The notes under the pieces were generated by a model. The model was not told the DNA's origin, did no database searches, and saw only the letters and a list, made by a program, of their open reading frames with translations. Shown piece after piece: positions 16,161 to 24,396 of a stretch of DNA of 42,189 bases (the first letter of the stretch is position 1; each line of letters opens with the position of its first letter). Source of the DNA: Anaeromicrobium sp. (GTDB lineage Bacteria > Bacillota > Clostridia > Peptostreptococcales > Thermotaleaceae); contig NZ_JAOART010000108.1 of the NCBI RefSeq assembly GCF_025210435.1, positions 1-42,189 of the forward strand, given 5' to 3'. A program made the translations under genes and the position numbers.

Positions 16161-17426
16161 CTTAAATTTAACTATAGATTCTTGTAATTCTTGAGCTAGG
16201 TGAGACAAACGCTCACTAGAATTAGCCACTTCTTCTATGGCAGCAGATTGTTCCTCTGTTGAAGCTGCGGCTTCTTGGGTACTAGCTGCATTTTCCTGAG
16301 TTATGGCTGATAGGCCTTCCATAACTCTCAAAATTTCTTCTTTCTTTTGGCCCATTTCTTCTATAGATATGATAAATCTCTCCATGGCCTTTTCTGATAA
16401 GGACATGGCATTGGCAATTTCATGGTATTTACTCTCTGTGTCCCCTACACTTACCACTTGGGATTCTACTATTCTTGCAACTTCTTTCATCTTAGTAACT
16501 GCACCACCAGCGTTTTCTCTTAGTTCTACTACTATAGTATCAATTTCTTTAGTTGAGTTAGTTGATTCTTCTGCTAACTTCCTTATTTCTTCTGCCACTA
16601 CAGCAAATCCTTTTCCTGCGTCCCCTGCACGAGCAGCTTCTATAGCTGCATTTAAAGCAAGGAGATTGGTCTGTTCTGATATATTTGCAATTACATTACT
16701 AGCCTGTCCTATTTTTTCTGTACTCTCATTAGTCTTAACTATTATACTAAAAATGTCCTTTGCTGCATTCCCACTCTCATCTGTTTTATCTATTAATTCC
16801 TTAATTACATTTAATCCTTCATTGATTACTTCAACTACCTTGTTAGAAGATTCGTTTAAATTATCCATCAATAACCTATTTGATTCTATTATTTCATCTA
16901 ATTCACATACGGACTCAGATCCATTTTCCGTTTCCCTAGCTTGATTAGTAGCTCCATTAGCTAGTTCCTCAATAGTCCTTGCAATTTCCTCAGAAGAAGT
17001 AGATGTCTGTTGGGATATGGATTTTAACTCATGTGAAGAAGTAGTTAGTTCTTTTGATACCTCTTGTGACTTTTTCATCAACTCTATTAGATTCATTTGC
17101 ATAGTAGCCAATGATCTAGTCATATCTCCCACTTCATCTTTCTTATCTAAGTACTTAACAGCTTCACTTTTTTCATCAAAGGTAAAATCATAAGTGGCTA
17201 ATCTATCTGTAATATCTGATAACATGACAACAGATTTTATTACATATCTATTGTTCAAATATGATACTATCGACATGATTAATGTTCCTACAACAGATAA
17301 AGTAATCATAGTCTTTGCCATTTCAATATTATTATAAATACTAATCATTAAATAACTTATAATAGATATACATGCGATTATGCACATGCCCACATTCATT
17401 AAAACCATTCTTTTACTTAGCTTCAC
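16155..17426 (-). CDS. Methyl-accepting chemotaxis protein with minimal sensor, about 423 aa
   Basis: Two hydrophobic helices near the N-terminus ([20 protein letters not shown] and [17 protein letters not shown]) are separated by only about ten residues, so there is almost no external sensor domain. A HAMP-like segment follows. The cytoplasmic signalling hairpin contains [20 protein letters not shown] and [17 protein letters not shown], which bind CheA and CheW. Glu-Gln-rich stretches ([18 protein letters not shown]) are methylation regions. A GTG at 17426 preceded by AGGGGGAG with five bases of spacing is the likely start; longer frames to 17492 have no ribosome site. With so small a periplasmic loop it may sense membrane or cytoplasmic signals. 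Confidence 0.88.
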   Translation of the reverse strand: MKLSKRMVLMNVGMCIIACISIISYLMISIYNNIEMAKTMITLSVVGTLIMSIVSYLNNRYVIKSVVMLSDITDRLATYDFTFDEKSEAVKYLDKKDEVGDMTRSLATMQMNLIELMKKSQEVSKELTTSSHELKSISQQTSTSSEEIARTIEELANGATNQARETENGSESVCELDEIIESNRLLMDNLNESSNKVVEVINEGLNVIKELIDKTDESGNAAKDIFSIIVKTNESTEKIGQASNVIANISEQTNLLALNAAIEAARAGDAGKGFAVVAEEIRKLAEESTNSTKEIDTIVVELRENAGGAVTKMKEVARIVESQVVSVGDTESKYHEIANAMSLSEKAMERFIISIEEMGQKKEEILRVMEGLSAITQENAASTQEAAASTEEQSAAIEEVANSSERLSHLAQELQESIVKFKF

Positions 17427-17584
17427 TTTCACTCCCCCTATATTAATTTCCTCACACATTTTCATATGTCTATATATTACATTATATAACAAAAATTTCT
17501 AATTTTCATGGTTTTTCCACATTTTTTTCTTTTTCATGTCCTAGATTGAACAAAAGGTCCTAAAAAATAAAAAAGTAAAAACAA

Positions 17585-17800
17585 TTAAAATTTAACCATT
17601 ATCCAAAGGGCCATCATTACTAGTATGGCTCCAGGAACCATTACTTGAATTCCTAACTTGTTGCTTTTATAAACTAATTCTTTATTAACTATTATTTTTA
17701 ATGGGGATAATTCGTAGTTTACAAATAGCATTCCTAAAGATATGAAGAATAATCCTAATATTACAAAAAATACTCCTAATCCATACACCATAGTTCTCAC
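17585..17800 (-). CDS. Small membrane protein, two helices, 71 aa
   Basis: I do not recognise a specific family. Two hydrophobic segments (about 5-27 and 51-69) are joined by a polar loop with several Lys. Both ends probably face the same side of the membrane. A GTG start at 17800 follows AGGAGATTTGGA; an ATG three codons further in is also possible, with GGAG ahead of it. The gene lies about 60 bp after the secreted protein at 17860-19227 and may be cotranscribed with it. Confidence 0.6.
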   Translation of the reverse strand: MRTMVYGLGVFFVILGLFFISLGMLFVNYELSPLKIIVNKELVYKSNKLGIQVMVPGAILVMMALWIMVKF

Positions 17801-17859
17801 TCCAAATCTCCTTTTTTATAATTATACCAAGAAAAACCCCAAAAAGAAATCTACGAGGC

Positions 17860-19227
17860 CTATTCCCCTTTCATATTAGTTAATTTACTTATGTCCCATA
17901 CATATATATTATTTGAAAGTTCATTATCCCAAAATATACCTTCCTGAGATAAAACAACCTCCTTATTTTCGCTTATACTAAGTATACGAGCAATTTTTTT
18001 ATTATTAATTTTATACTTTACTAGTCCCTTTTTCATGTCTACCACATGATAAAACTCACTAGGCATACTAACATCTTCTCCATACTTTAAAAAGGCTGGT
18101 ACAAATATTAATTCATCTGTGGCCACAAATATGGGTAGGGTAGTTTTCTTTTCCAATTTCATAGTACTTATTTTTTTCCCCCTATTAGAATTTAATATTC
18201 TTAAGGTTTTATCAGAATATAATCCTATTATTTTAGATTTATCTACGGTTAAAGCACTAGTCATTAATGTCCAATCACTGTTTATACTCCTTTTGTAAGT
18301 ATCATTATACTTCATACTTCCATCCAGCAAATCAAATCCATATATGGATACATTTCCTACGCCAAAATTAGCACTTAATATATTTTTATCCCTTATAAAA
18401 TCTACACTTTTAAAGGGTCCATATTTTTCATTTATTTTAACATCCCTTATCAAGTCCTTTTCCACATGTATTATTTTTTTCACATGATAATAACTCTTTG
18501 TATAGTAATCCTTTTTGTTATTATAGTATAAATGGACTCCGTCATAAAATATTATCTTACCATCATCTGATAAGATTATGTTTTCAATTTGAATTGGATC
18601 ACTTTTAAGTTTTTCTTCCATACTTATATATTTAAATACTTTCATATTTTCTAAATCATATAATACTAGATCAGTAATCCTAGGTAATCTTATTTTATTA
18701 CTCTCTTCCATAAAAGTTTTTTTCCTAGGTTCCATGGGATATATTAAATATTTCCCATCTCCAGAGAAATCTATTAAGGATTGTCTCTCCCTATTCTCTT
18801 CATTTATTGAAATAGATTTTAAAAGTTTAAATTCCTTTAAATCATATATATTTATTTCATTCTCTGTTCCCCTATTTAAGTACTTGTACACCATCATATA
18901 TTTAAATTTATTGTGAACTTTAGCTTCTATGGAGTAATGGGGTGCTAACTCTTTAGTTTCCATAGTTCTTGTTTCTTTATTTTCTCCAGTATTTTTATCG
19001 TAGATGAGTAATTTAAATTTATACTTTTTAAATACATCTAATTTTTCTTCTTTCATAGTTACCACATATATATCCTTATCCTCATTGGTAAAACCAGATT
19101 TTAATAGGACCTCATCTTCAGGTACATAAATTGTAAACTTTAATTTCTCCAACTCTCCATGCCCATAGGCTACAATAGAGGTAAAAGCCATAAATATTAT
19201 AAATAATAAGAAAATCAACTTCTTCAT
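17860..19227 (-). CDS. Secreted beta-propeller-like protein, 455 aa
   Basis: No named family is recognised. An N-terminal signal peptide (KKLIFLLFIIFMAFTSIVAY) indicates export. The rest has repeated strand patterns of a WD40/YVTN-like propeller: LLIYDKNTGE, INIYDLKEFKLLKSISI, DFSGDGKYLIYP, LVLYDLENMKVFKYI, ILSDDGKIIFYDG, IYGFDLLDGS, LRILNSNRGKKISTMKL and IYVWDISKL. These are typical of blades that end in a structural Asp. The protein probably binds a partner or polymer at the cell surface; I see no catalytic motif. Ribosome site AGGAGGAG. A solo end of repeat family B lies upstream. Confidence 0.7.
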   Translation of the reverse strand: MKKLIFLLFIIFMAFTSIVAYGHGELEKLKFTIYVPEDEVLLKSGFTNEDKDIYVVTMKEEKLDVFKKYKFKLLIYDKNTGENKETRTMETKELAPHYSIEAKVHNKFKYMMVYKYLNRGTENEINIYDLKEFKLLKSISINEENRERQSLIDFSGDGKYLIYPMEPRKKTFMEESNKIRLPRITDLVLYDLENMKVFKYISMEEKLKSDPIQIENIILSDDGKIIFYDGVHLYYNNKKDYYTKSYYHVKKIIHVEKDLIRDVKINEKYGPFKSVDFIRDKNILSANFGVGNVSIYGFDLLDGSMKYNDTYKRSINSDWTLMTSALTVDKSKIIGLYSDKTLRILNSNRGKKISTMKLEKKTTLPIFVATDELIFVPAFLKYGEDVSMPSEFYHVVDMKKGLVKYKINNKKIARILSISENKEVVLSQEGIFWDNELSNNIYVWDISKLTNMKGE

Positions 19228-19302
19228 AAAAACTCCTCCTACTAAGGATTAATTTCTACAAATTTTCCTAAAAACCTTCAAAAAGCATAAAGATATGAAA
19301 TT

Positions 19303-19366
19303 TAAATTTTCAATGGTTTCCTGAAGTAGGCCCACACAAAGGAAATTTATAAATAATAAATCTATA
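19303..19366 (+). repeat. Solo end of repeat family B (copy B3)
   Basis: It starts AAATTTTCAATGGTTTCC and continues through GAAGTAGGC (to 19331) to AAATCTATA at 19366. The same 35-bp spacing from the GGC to the final A occurs in copies B1 and B2. Only one terminal segment is present. It lies just downstream of the stop codon of the UPF0324 gene. Confidence 0.65.
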
Positions 19367-19368
19367 AT

Positions 19369-20352
19369 TTATATGAAATTAAGAATAATAACCAAACTTA
19401 AAGTAGAAAGAATTATGAAAAGTATAGTTCCTATAACAAATGACCTTATTCCCTTATTTAGAATACTTTTAAAATCAACAGACAATCCCATTCCTGTCAT
19501 GGCCATAAGTATTAATAGTGAACTTGCCTTTGTTAATATTCTAGTCATGTCTACTGGAATTATTTTAAATGAATTTATAACACTAGCTAATATGAAATAT
19601 AAAACGTAGGTTGGAAACTTAGCCTTTTTATTTTTTATACCTTCTTTGTTAAAAATAGAACTTAATACTATGGATATGGGAACCATCATCAATACCCTTG
19701 TCATTTTAACAATAGTTCCAATTTCTCCAGATTTATCTCCTAGTGCAAATGCAGCTGCAAGGGCATGGGCCACACCATGAAGAGAAATACCTGACCATAC
19801 TCCATATTGAACTGAACTTATGTCTATAAAACTTGTGCCAATGGCTGAATATAATATTACTCCAATGGCACCTAAAAGACTAACAACAGATACGGAGATT
19901 ACAGAATCATCATCATCTGCATTTATACAAGGAGCCATGGCAACTACTGCCGATGCCCCACATATACTGGTTCCTACCCCTATTAATGTGGCTAATTTTT
20001 TATCTACTTTAAATAATTTTCCTAATATTATGGATAAGGTTAATGCAGCAGTAACATATACTAATACCATTATTACTATTTTAGGACCTAGCTTTAATAG
20101 GGCATAAATATTAAGCTTGAAACCTAATAAAACTATCCCTACCTTTAAAAGTTTCTTCAAAGAGAAGGTAACACCCTTTTTAAAGATGTTCTGGGTTCCC
20201 ATTGTATTGTTATAAATAATACCTATGATTATGGCAATTGTAAGAGCTTCAATATTTATATGGTTTTTTAATAATTCATTTATACACATGGATAAATAAG
20301 AAATTCCTAGAATAAAAATAATACCAGGCATATACTCTTTAATATATTTCAT
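19369..20352 (-). CDS. UPF0324/YeiH-family membrane transporter, 327 aa
   Basis: An integral membrane protein with about ten hydrophobic helices. The family signature is clear: GVGTSICGASAVVAMAPCI, then the acidic NADDDDSVISVSVVSLLG, and SGISLHGVAHALAAAFALG. YeiH-family members are annotated as putative sulfate or sulfonate exporters, but the substrate is not established. The start overlaps the stop of the GerAB-like gene by four bases (ATGA), so translation is coupled. This pairing with a germination-type permease is unusual and gives no clear substrate clue. Confidence 0.88.
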   Translation of the reverse strand: MKYIKEYMPGIIFILGISYLSMCINELLKNHINIEALTIAIIIGIIYNNTMGTQNIFKKGVTFSLKKLLKVGIVLLGFKLNIYALLKLGPKIVIMVLVYVTAALTLSIILGKLFKVDKKLATLIGVGTSICGASAVVAMAPCINADDDDSVISVSVVSLLGAIGVILYSAIGTSFIDISSVQYGVWSGISLHGVAHALAAAFALGDKSGEIGTIVKMTRVLMMVPISIVLSSIFNKEGIKNKKAKFPTYVLYFILASVINSFKIIPVDMTRILTKASSLLILMAMTGMGLSVDFKSILNKGIRSFVIGTILFIILSTLSLVIILNFI

Positions 20353-21443
20353 TCCTTTTCCCCCTTAAATTTCTTCTTTCTTACTTGGATACTAAAAAGG
20401 ACTATAGTAGGTAAAATCACTTGAAATACTACAGCATAATAGGGCCATACTTTAAAAGCCCACTGGACCATTTCCCTTACGTTATCATAAATTATATTAG
20501 ATAGATTAATCATTAATAAACCCACTGGCACTACTATGGTTCTATAATCCTTTAGTCCACAGATCCTCTCCACCCCTTTGCAGGCTCCCAAAAAGCATAT
20601 ACTTATTTTAATAAATCCTCCTACCAGAAAGGCTATTGATACTACAATTTCTGATCTCTGTATAAAATTCCCAATATTTATTCTGCTTACAGCACTATAG
20701 TAAGGGAAGAATAATTCCTTATAATTATTTTCTCCTAAAACAAGAATTCCAGTAAAGGCTGTACTAATAACCATAAACCCACCTATTACTAATCCCCATG
20801 TATAAACCCTATAGGAAGATTTACTATCCTTTAAAGATGAAAAAACAAGACAGAATATAATTGTTTCAGCAAAGGGAAATGTAAAAACTGAAAAGGCACC
20901 TTTTAATACGGGTTTTATCCCATCTGATAAGATAGGCTGTATTCTATTTATGTCCATATCAGGTATTAAAAAAAATATGGTTACTATTATTAGAACTATA
21001 AGCATAATAAAAGTAACTTGTACCCACCTTCCTAATATTTCTATTCCACTTATAACTGCCCATATGCACAACAGATTAAGAATAATTATAGTTGCCATCA
21101 TGGGAGTTTTTAATAAGGATACAGTAGATGCAAACTCTCCAAAATTCCTAAGGACCAATACACCTAAATGAAAGGCAAACCATGTATACAATATGGAAAT
21201 ACATTTTCCTAGGAATTTACCAAAAACTACTTCAAGTATGGAAAATAAATCTTCCTTAGGAAAAGTAGCAAGTATTTTTGCGTAAATCATCAAAGCGGGA
21301 AAGGAAATAATTGTTCCTAGTATGGTTGCTAACCAAGAATCTCTACCTGCCTCTCCTCCTATGCCTAATATGGATGTACTTCCTATTACAAACATTACTA
21401 CTAATAGTACACCTTGTCTATCAGAAATTTCTTCTCTACCCAT
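20349..21443 (-). CDS. GerAB/GerKB-type spore germination permease, 364 aa
   Basis: About ten transmembrane helices in the APC-like fold of germinant-receptor B subunits. Typical features are an opening IS(D)RQGVLLVVMFVIGS-type segment, the GxxxGRDSWLATILG loop and a long C-terminal hydrophobic region. The ATG at 21443 follows GGAGGGAAAATA and gives MGREEISDRQG; the longer frame to 21491 has no ribosome site. No A (GerAA) or C (GerAC lipoprotein) subunit gene is next to it, so it is an orphan B subunit. It acts in the spore inner membrane if expressed in the forespore. Its presence supports an endospore-forming host. Confidence 0.87.
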   Translation of the reverse strand: MGREEISDRQGVLLVVMFVIGSTSILGIGGEAGRDSWLATILGTIISFPALMIYAKILATFPKEDLFSILEVVFGKFLGKCISILYTWFAFHLGVLVLRNFGEFASTVSLLKTPMMATIIILNLLCIWAVISGIEILGRWVQVTFIMLIVLIIVTIFFLIPDMDINRIQPILSDGIKPVLKGAFSVFTFPFAETIIFCLVFSSLKDSKSSYRVYTWGLVIGGFMVISTAFTGILVLGENNYKELFFPYYSAVSRINIGNFIQRSEIVVSIAFLVGGFIKISICFLGACKGVERICGLKDYRTIVVPVGLLMINLSNIIYDNVREMVQWAFKVWPYYAVVFQVILPTIVLFSIQVRKKKFKGEKE

Positions 21444-21579
21444 TATTTTCCCTCCAAAGTATGATAAAACTATATTAATGGAATATATCATATTGTTTCA
21501 CAAACTAATAAAATATATTAAAAGATTCTTCTAATGTATTTCCCTGCCATTAACATAAGATCAAGTCATAAAGTTTATT

Positions 21580-21600
21580 AGGCATATTCAAAAATTTTTA
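21580..21600 (+). repeat. Solo end of the 156-bp element, upstream of prfC
   Basis: AGGCATATTCAAAAATTTTT resembles the right end of the 156-bp family (GGCATATTCAAAAAATAAA on the complementary strand). A second end (AGGCATATGAAAAATTTT, 21659-21676) lies 79 bp downstream in the same orientation. The prfC promoter lies between them. Confidence 0.4.
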
Positions 21601-21610
21601 TAAATAACAA

Positions 21611-21639
21611 TTGACAGGCACACCATATGGTTATATTAT
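21611..21639 (+). promoter_or_regulatory. prfC: Sigma-A type promoter of prfC
   Basis: TTGACA at 21611-21616, 17 bp, then TATTAT at 21634-21639. The start codon is 57 bp downstream. The spacer contains CCATATGG. Confidence 0.75.
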
Positions 21640-21658
21640 CAATAGGATTAGTATTTTA

Positions 21659-21676
21659 AGGCATATGAAAAATTTT
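21659..21676 (+). repeat. Solo end of the 156-bp element in the prfC leader
   Basis: AGGCATATGAAAAATTTT, preceded by TTTTA, matches the left end of the 156-bp family for its first 15 bases. It ends 20 bp before the prfC start codon. Confidence 0.4.
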
Positions 21677-21695
21677 AAATAAAGGAAGATTAAAA

Positions 21696-23300
21696 ATGAC
21701 AGAACAAAATTTAAGTTTCATTGATGAGGTTAGAAGAAGAAGAACCTTTGCAATCATTTCCCACCCGGATGCGGGAAAAACTACCTTAACTGAAAAGTTC
21801 CTATTATATGGAGGAGCCATTCGATCAGCAGGATCTGTTAAATCTAGAAGATCACAAAAACATGCCGTATCAGATTGGATGGAAATAGAAAAACAAAGGG
21901 GTATATCAGTCACATCCAGTGTGCTTCAATTTGAGTACAATAACTTTTGTATTAATATTCTAGATACACCAGGTCACCAGGATTTCAGTGAAGATACTTA
22001 CAGAACTCTTATGGCAGCAGATAGTGCCGTTATGGTTATTGATTCTGCAAAGGGTGTGGAGGACCAAACAAAGAAATTGTTCCAAGTATGTAAAATGAGA
22101 GGAATTCCTATTTTTACTTTCATAAACAAGATGGACCGTACAGGACGAGAGCCCTTTGAACTCCTTGAAGATATTGAAAATGTCCTGGGAATCCGTTCAT
22201 GTCCTATGAACTGGCCTATTGGTTCAGGTAAGGATTTTAAAGGAGTTTATAACCGTCACAAGGAACAAATAGAAGTCTTTGATGATGGAAACCACGGACA
22301 ATCCATTGCTGATGCAATTAAAGGTGATTTAACAGACGAAAAGTTTAATGACTTATTAGGAGAAGAACTTCATGAACAACTAATGGGAGATATTGAGCTT
22401 TTAGACATTGCAGGAGATAATTTTGATTTGGATAAGATATTAAAGGGAGAATTAACTCCATTATTCTTCGGAAGTGCCCTTACTAACTTTGGTGTGGAAC
22501 CATTCTTAGAGTCATTCTTAGACATAACCATGCCACCTACACCACGTACTAGTAATTTAGGTGAAATCGATCCTGAATCAGATAACTTCTCTGGATTTAT
22601 CTTTAAAATTCAAGCTAATATGGACCCTGCCCACAGGGACAGAATAGCATTCTTAAGAATTTGTTCTGGTAAATTTGAAAAGGGTATGGCTGTAAATCAT
22701 GTACAAAGAAATAAAAAGGTAAAACTTGCCCAACCACAGCAATTTGTGGCCCAGGATCGTGTAATGGTGACGTCAGCTTATCCTGGAGATATTATAGGTA
22801 TACATGACCCAGGAATATTTAATATTGGTGATACCCTATCAGCTAAAAACGTAAAACTAAAATATAAGGGAATACCACAATTTGCTCCTGAACATTTTGC
22901 AACCATATCCACAAAGAATTCTCTTAAGAGGAAGCAATTCCTAAAGGGAATTACTCAAATTGCCCAAGAAGGAGCAATCCAAGTATATAAACGTCCTAAT
23001 ATAGGTATAGAAGAACTTATTGTGGGAGTAGTTGGAGTACTTCAATTTGAAGTATTAGAATATAGACTTAAAAACGAGTATGGTGTGGATATTACTATGG
23101 AAAGATTACCATATCGTTATATTCGTTGGGTAGAAATGGATAACTTCAATGCTTCTAAATTCTCCATGACAATGGATACTATGTTAGTTGAGAATAAGGA
23201 TGAAGAACCTGTATTATTATTCTCAAACGAATGGTCTATCAGACAGATAATAGAAAGAAACGAAGGATTATCCTTAAGAGAAACTTCTTTAGTTGAATAG
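21696..23300 (+). CDS. prfC: Peptide chain release factor 3 (RF3), 534 aa
   Basis: A translational GTPase that recycles RF1 and RF2 from the ribosome after peptide release. GTP-binding motifs are ISHPDAGKTTLTEK (P loop, 21-34), the switch region HAVSDWMEIEKQRGISVTSS, DTPGHQDFSEDTYR and NKMDRTGREP. The SV-TSS and QRGISVTSSV pattern is characteristic of RF3 rather than EF-G, and the protein has the RF3 length (about 530) with beta-barrel and C-terminal domains. A good promoter lies 57 bp upstream and a strong terminator follows. It is transcribed alone and faces tcdA. Confidence 0.97.
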   Translation: MTEQNLSFIDEVRRRRTFAIISHPDAGKTTLTEKFLLYGGAIRSAGSVKSRRSQKHAVSDWMEIEKQRGISVTSSVLQFEYNNFCINILDTPGHQDFSEDTYRTLMAADSAVMVIDSAKGVEDQTKKLFQVCKMRGIPIFTFINKMDRTGREPFELLEDIENVLGIRSCPMNWPIGSGKDFKGVYNRHKEQIEVFDDGNHGQSIADAIKGDLTDEKFNDLLGEELHEQLMGDIELLDIAGDNFDLDKILKGELTPLFFGSALTNFGVEPFLESFLDITMPPTPRTSNLGEIDPESDNFSGFIFKIQANMDPAHRDRIAFLRICSGKFEKGMAVNHVQRNKKVKLAQPQQFVAQDRVMVTSAYPGDIIGIHDPGIFNIGDTLSAKNVKLKYKGIPQFAPEHFATISTKNSLKRKQFLKGITQIAQEGAIQVYKRPNIGIEELIVGVVGVLQFEVLEYRLKNEYGVDITMERLPYRYIRWVEMDNFNASKFSMTMDTMLVENKDEEPVLLFSNEWSIRQIIERNEGLSLRETSLVE

Positions 23301-23311
23301 ATTATTGTTAA

Positions 23312-23350
23312 AAAATACCCATGGATTTTTATAGAATCCATGGGTATTTT
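23312..23350. terminator. Terminator after prfC
   Basis: AAAATACCCATGGATT pairs with AATCCATGGGTATTTT; T and A runs on both sides allow function on both strands, although tcdA ends 113 bp away. Confidence 0.85.
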
Positions 23351-23462
23351 AGTAAGATGATTATTAAAAGCCTACTAAGGCATATTTTCTAGATAATTGA
23401 ATACCTTGTAAATATATAATACAAATGTTTCTAGACTTTTTTTCATCCTCTTTTACAATTTC

Positions 23463-24212
23463 TTATTTATTAACTAAATCCTTAACAACTTCTGATGCAA
23501 TAATAAGTCCTGCCACAGAAGGCACAAAGGAAACACTTCCTGGAATAGATCTTCTTTCAACACAGGTCCTATCCGTATTAGGACAAATACAATCTGTTTT
23601 ACAATCTCCCTCTGATACTTTAGGAGTTATTGGCTGTTCCTTAGAATATACTACCTTTAACTTCTTAATCCTTCTATTTCTCAATTCTTTCCTCATGACC
23701 CTTGCTAAAGGACATATACTAGTCTTATGAATGTCTGTTACTTCTAACATGGTTGGATTAAGTTTATTACCTGTTCCCATGGAACTAATAATAGGAAACG
23801 CCCTTTTATTACATCTCTCAATCAAATCTAGTTTAGCTGATACCATATCAATGGCATCTACCACATAATCACAATGCTCTGGAAGAATCTCCTCAGCCGT
23901 ATCTTTATTATATAGCATATGATAAGTTTCTATAGTTGCCTTTGGATTAATATCTAAAATCCTTTCTTTCATAACTTCCACTTTAGATTTCCCAACAGTT
24001 TTTCTAGTGGCATGAATTTGCCTATTAATATTTGTTAAACATACCTCATCATCATCACATAAAACAAAATGCCCCACTCCACAGCGGGCTAACCCTTCTG
24101 CCACAAAAGAACCTACTCCACCAACTCCAAAGATTAAAACTTTACTTCCCTTTAATTTATCTAGTCCCTCTTTACCAATAACCATTTCTGTTCTTGAAAA
24201 TTCGTGTAACAT
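23463..24212 (-). CDS. tcdA: tRNA threonylcarbamoyladenosine dehydratase TcdA, 249 aa
   Basis: An E1-like (ThiF/MoeB fold) enzyme that uses ATP to cyclise N6-threonylcarbamoyladenosine at tRNA position 37. The nucleotide loop is VLIFGVGGVGSFVAEGLARC (25-44), with Asp in CDDDEVCLTNINRQ and the Arg of that motif, which contact ATP. DAIDMVSAKLDLIERC and the later SSMGTGNKLNPTMLEV are conserved in the TcdA/CsdL branch. TcdA proteins of this type have a C-terminal Cys cluster; here DCKTDCICPNTDRTC is present. Ribosome site AAGGAGG. A candidate Fur-type box lies about 45 bp upstream. Confidence 0.95.
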   Translation of the reverse strand: MLHEFSRTEMVIGKEGLDKLKGSKVLIFGVGGVGSFVAEGLARCGVGHFVLCDDDEVCLTNINRQIHATRKTVGKSKVEVMKERILDINPKATIETYHMLYNKDTAEEILPEHCDYVVDAIDMVSAKLDLIERCNKRAFPIISSMGTGNKLNPTMLEVTDIHKTSICPLARVMRKELRNRRIKKLKVVYSKEQPITPKVSEGDCKTDCICPNTDRTCVERRSIPGSVSFVPSVAGLIIASEVVKDLVNK

Positions 24213-24256
24213 GTCCTGCCTCCTTAAAAATACTCTAGTAACACTTTACTTTATGT

Positions 24257-24271
24257 GATAATGATTTTCAA
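24257..24271. promoter_or_regulatory. Fur-box-like 7-1-7 palindrome upstream of tcdA
   Basis: TGATAAT-G-ATTTTCA matches the TGATAAT-N-ATTATCA core with one mismatch. It lies 45 bp ahead of the tcdA start. The match could be chance in AT-rich DNA. Confidence 0.2.
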
Positions 24272-24359
24272 GTTAATTTTAATGAGCCTAAATATAAATT
24301 TATTATTAATTATTTTACATATTTGTATTCATTGTTACAATCCCCTATAGACTAAATAG

Positions 24360-24390
24360 GGCCTATGACAAAATTTGTTTATCATAGGCC
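24360..24390 (-). terminator. Stem-loop at the end of the nucleoside operon
   Basis: GGCCTATGA pairs with TCATAGGCC across a 13-base loop, seven bases beyond the amidohydrolase stop. The T run is better on the plus strand than on the minus strand, so its efficiency in this orientation is uncertain. Confidence 0.5.
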
Positions 24391-24396
24391 TTTTTA

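Noticed and set aside
16303-16944. Long open frame (213 codons) on the plus strand
   Set aside because: It lies fully antisense to the chemoreceptor signalling domain, has no ribosome site and reflects the repetitive Ala/Ser codons of that gene.
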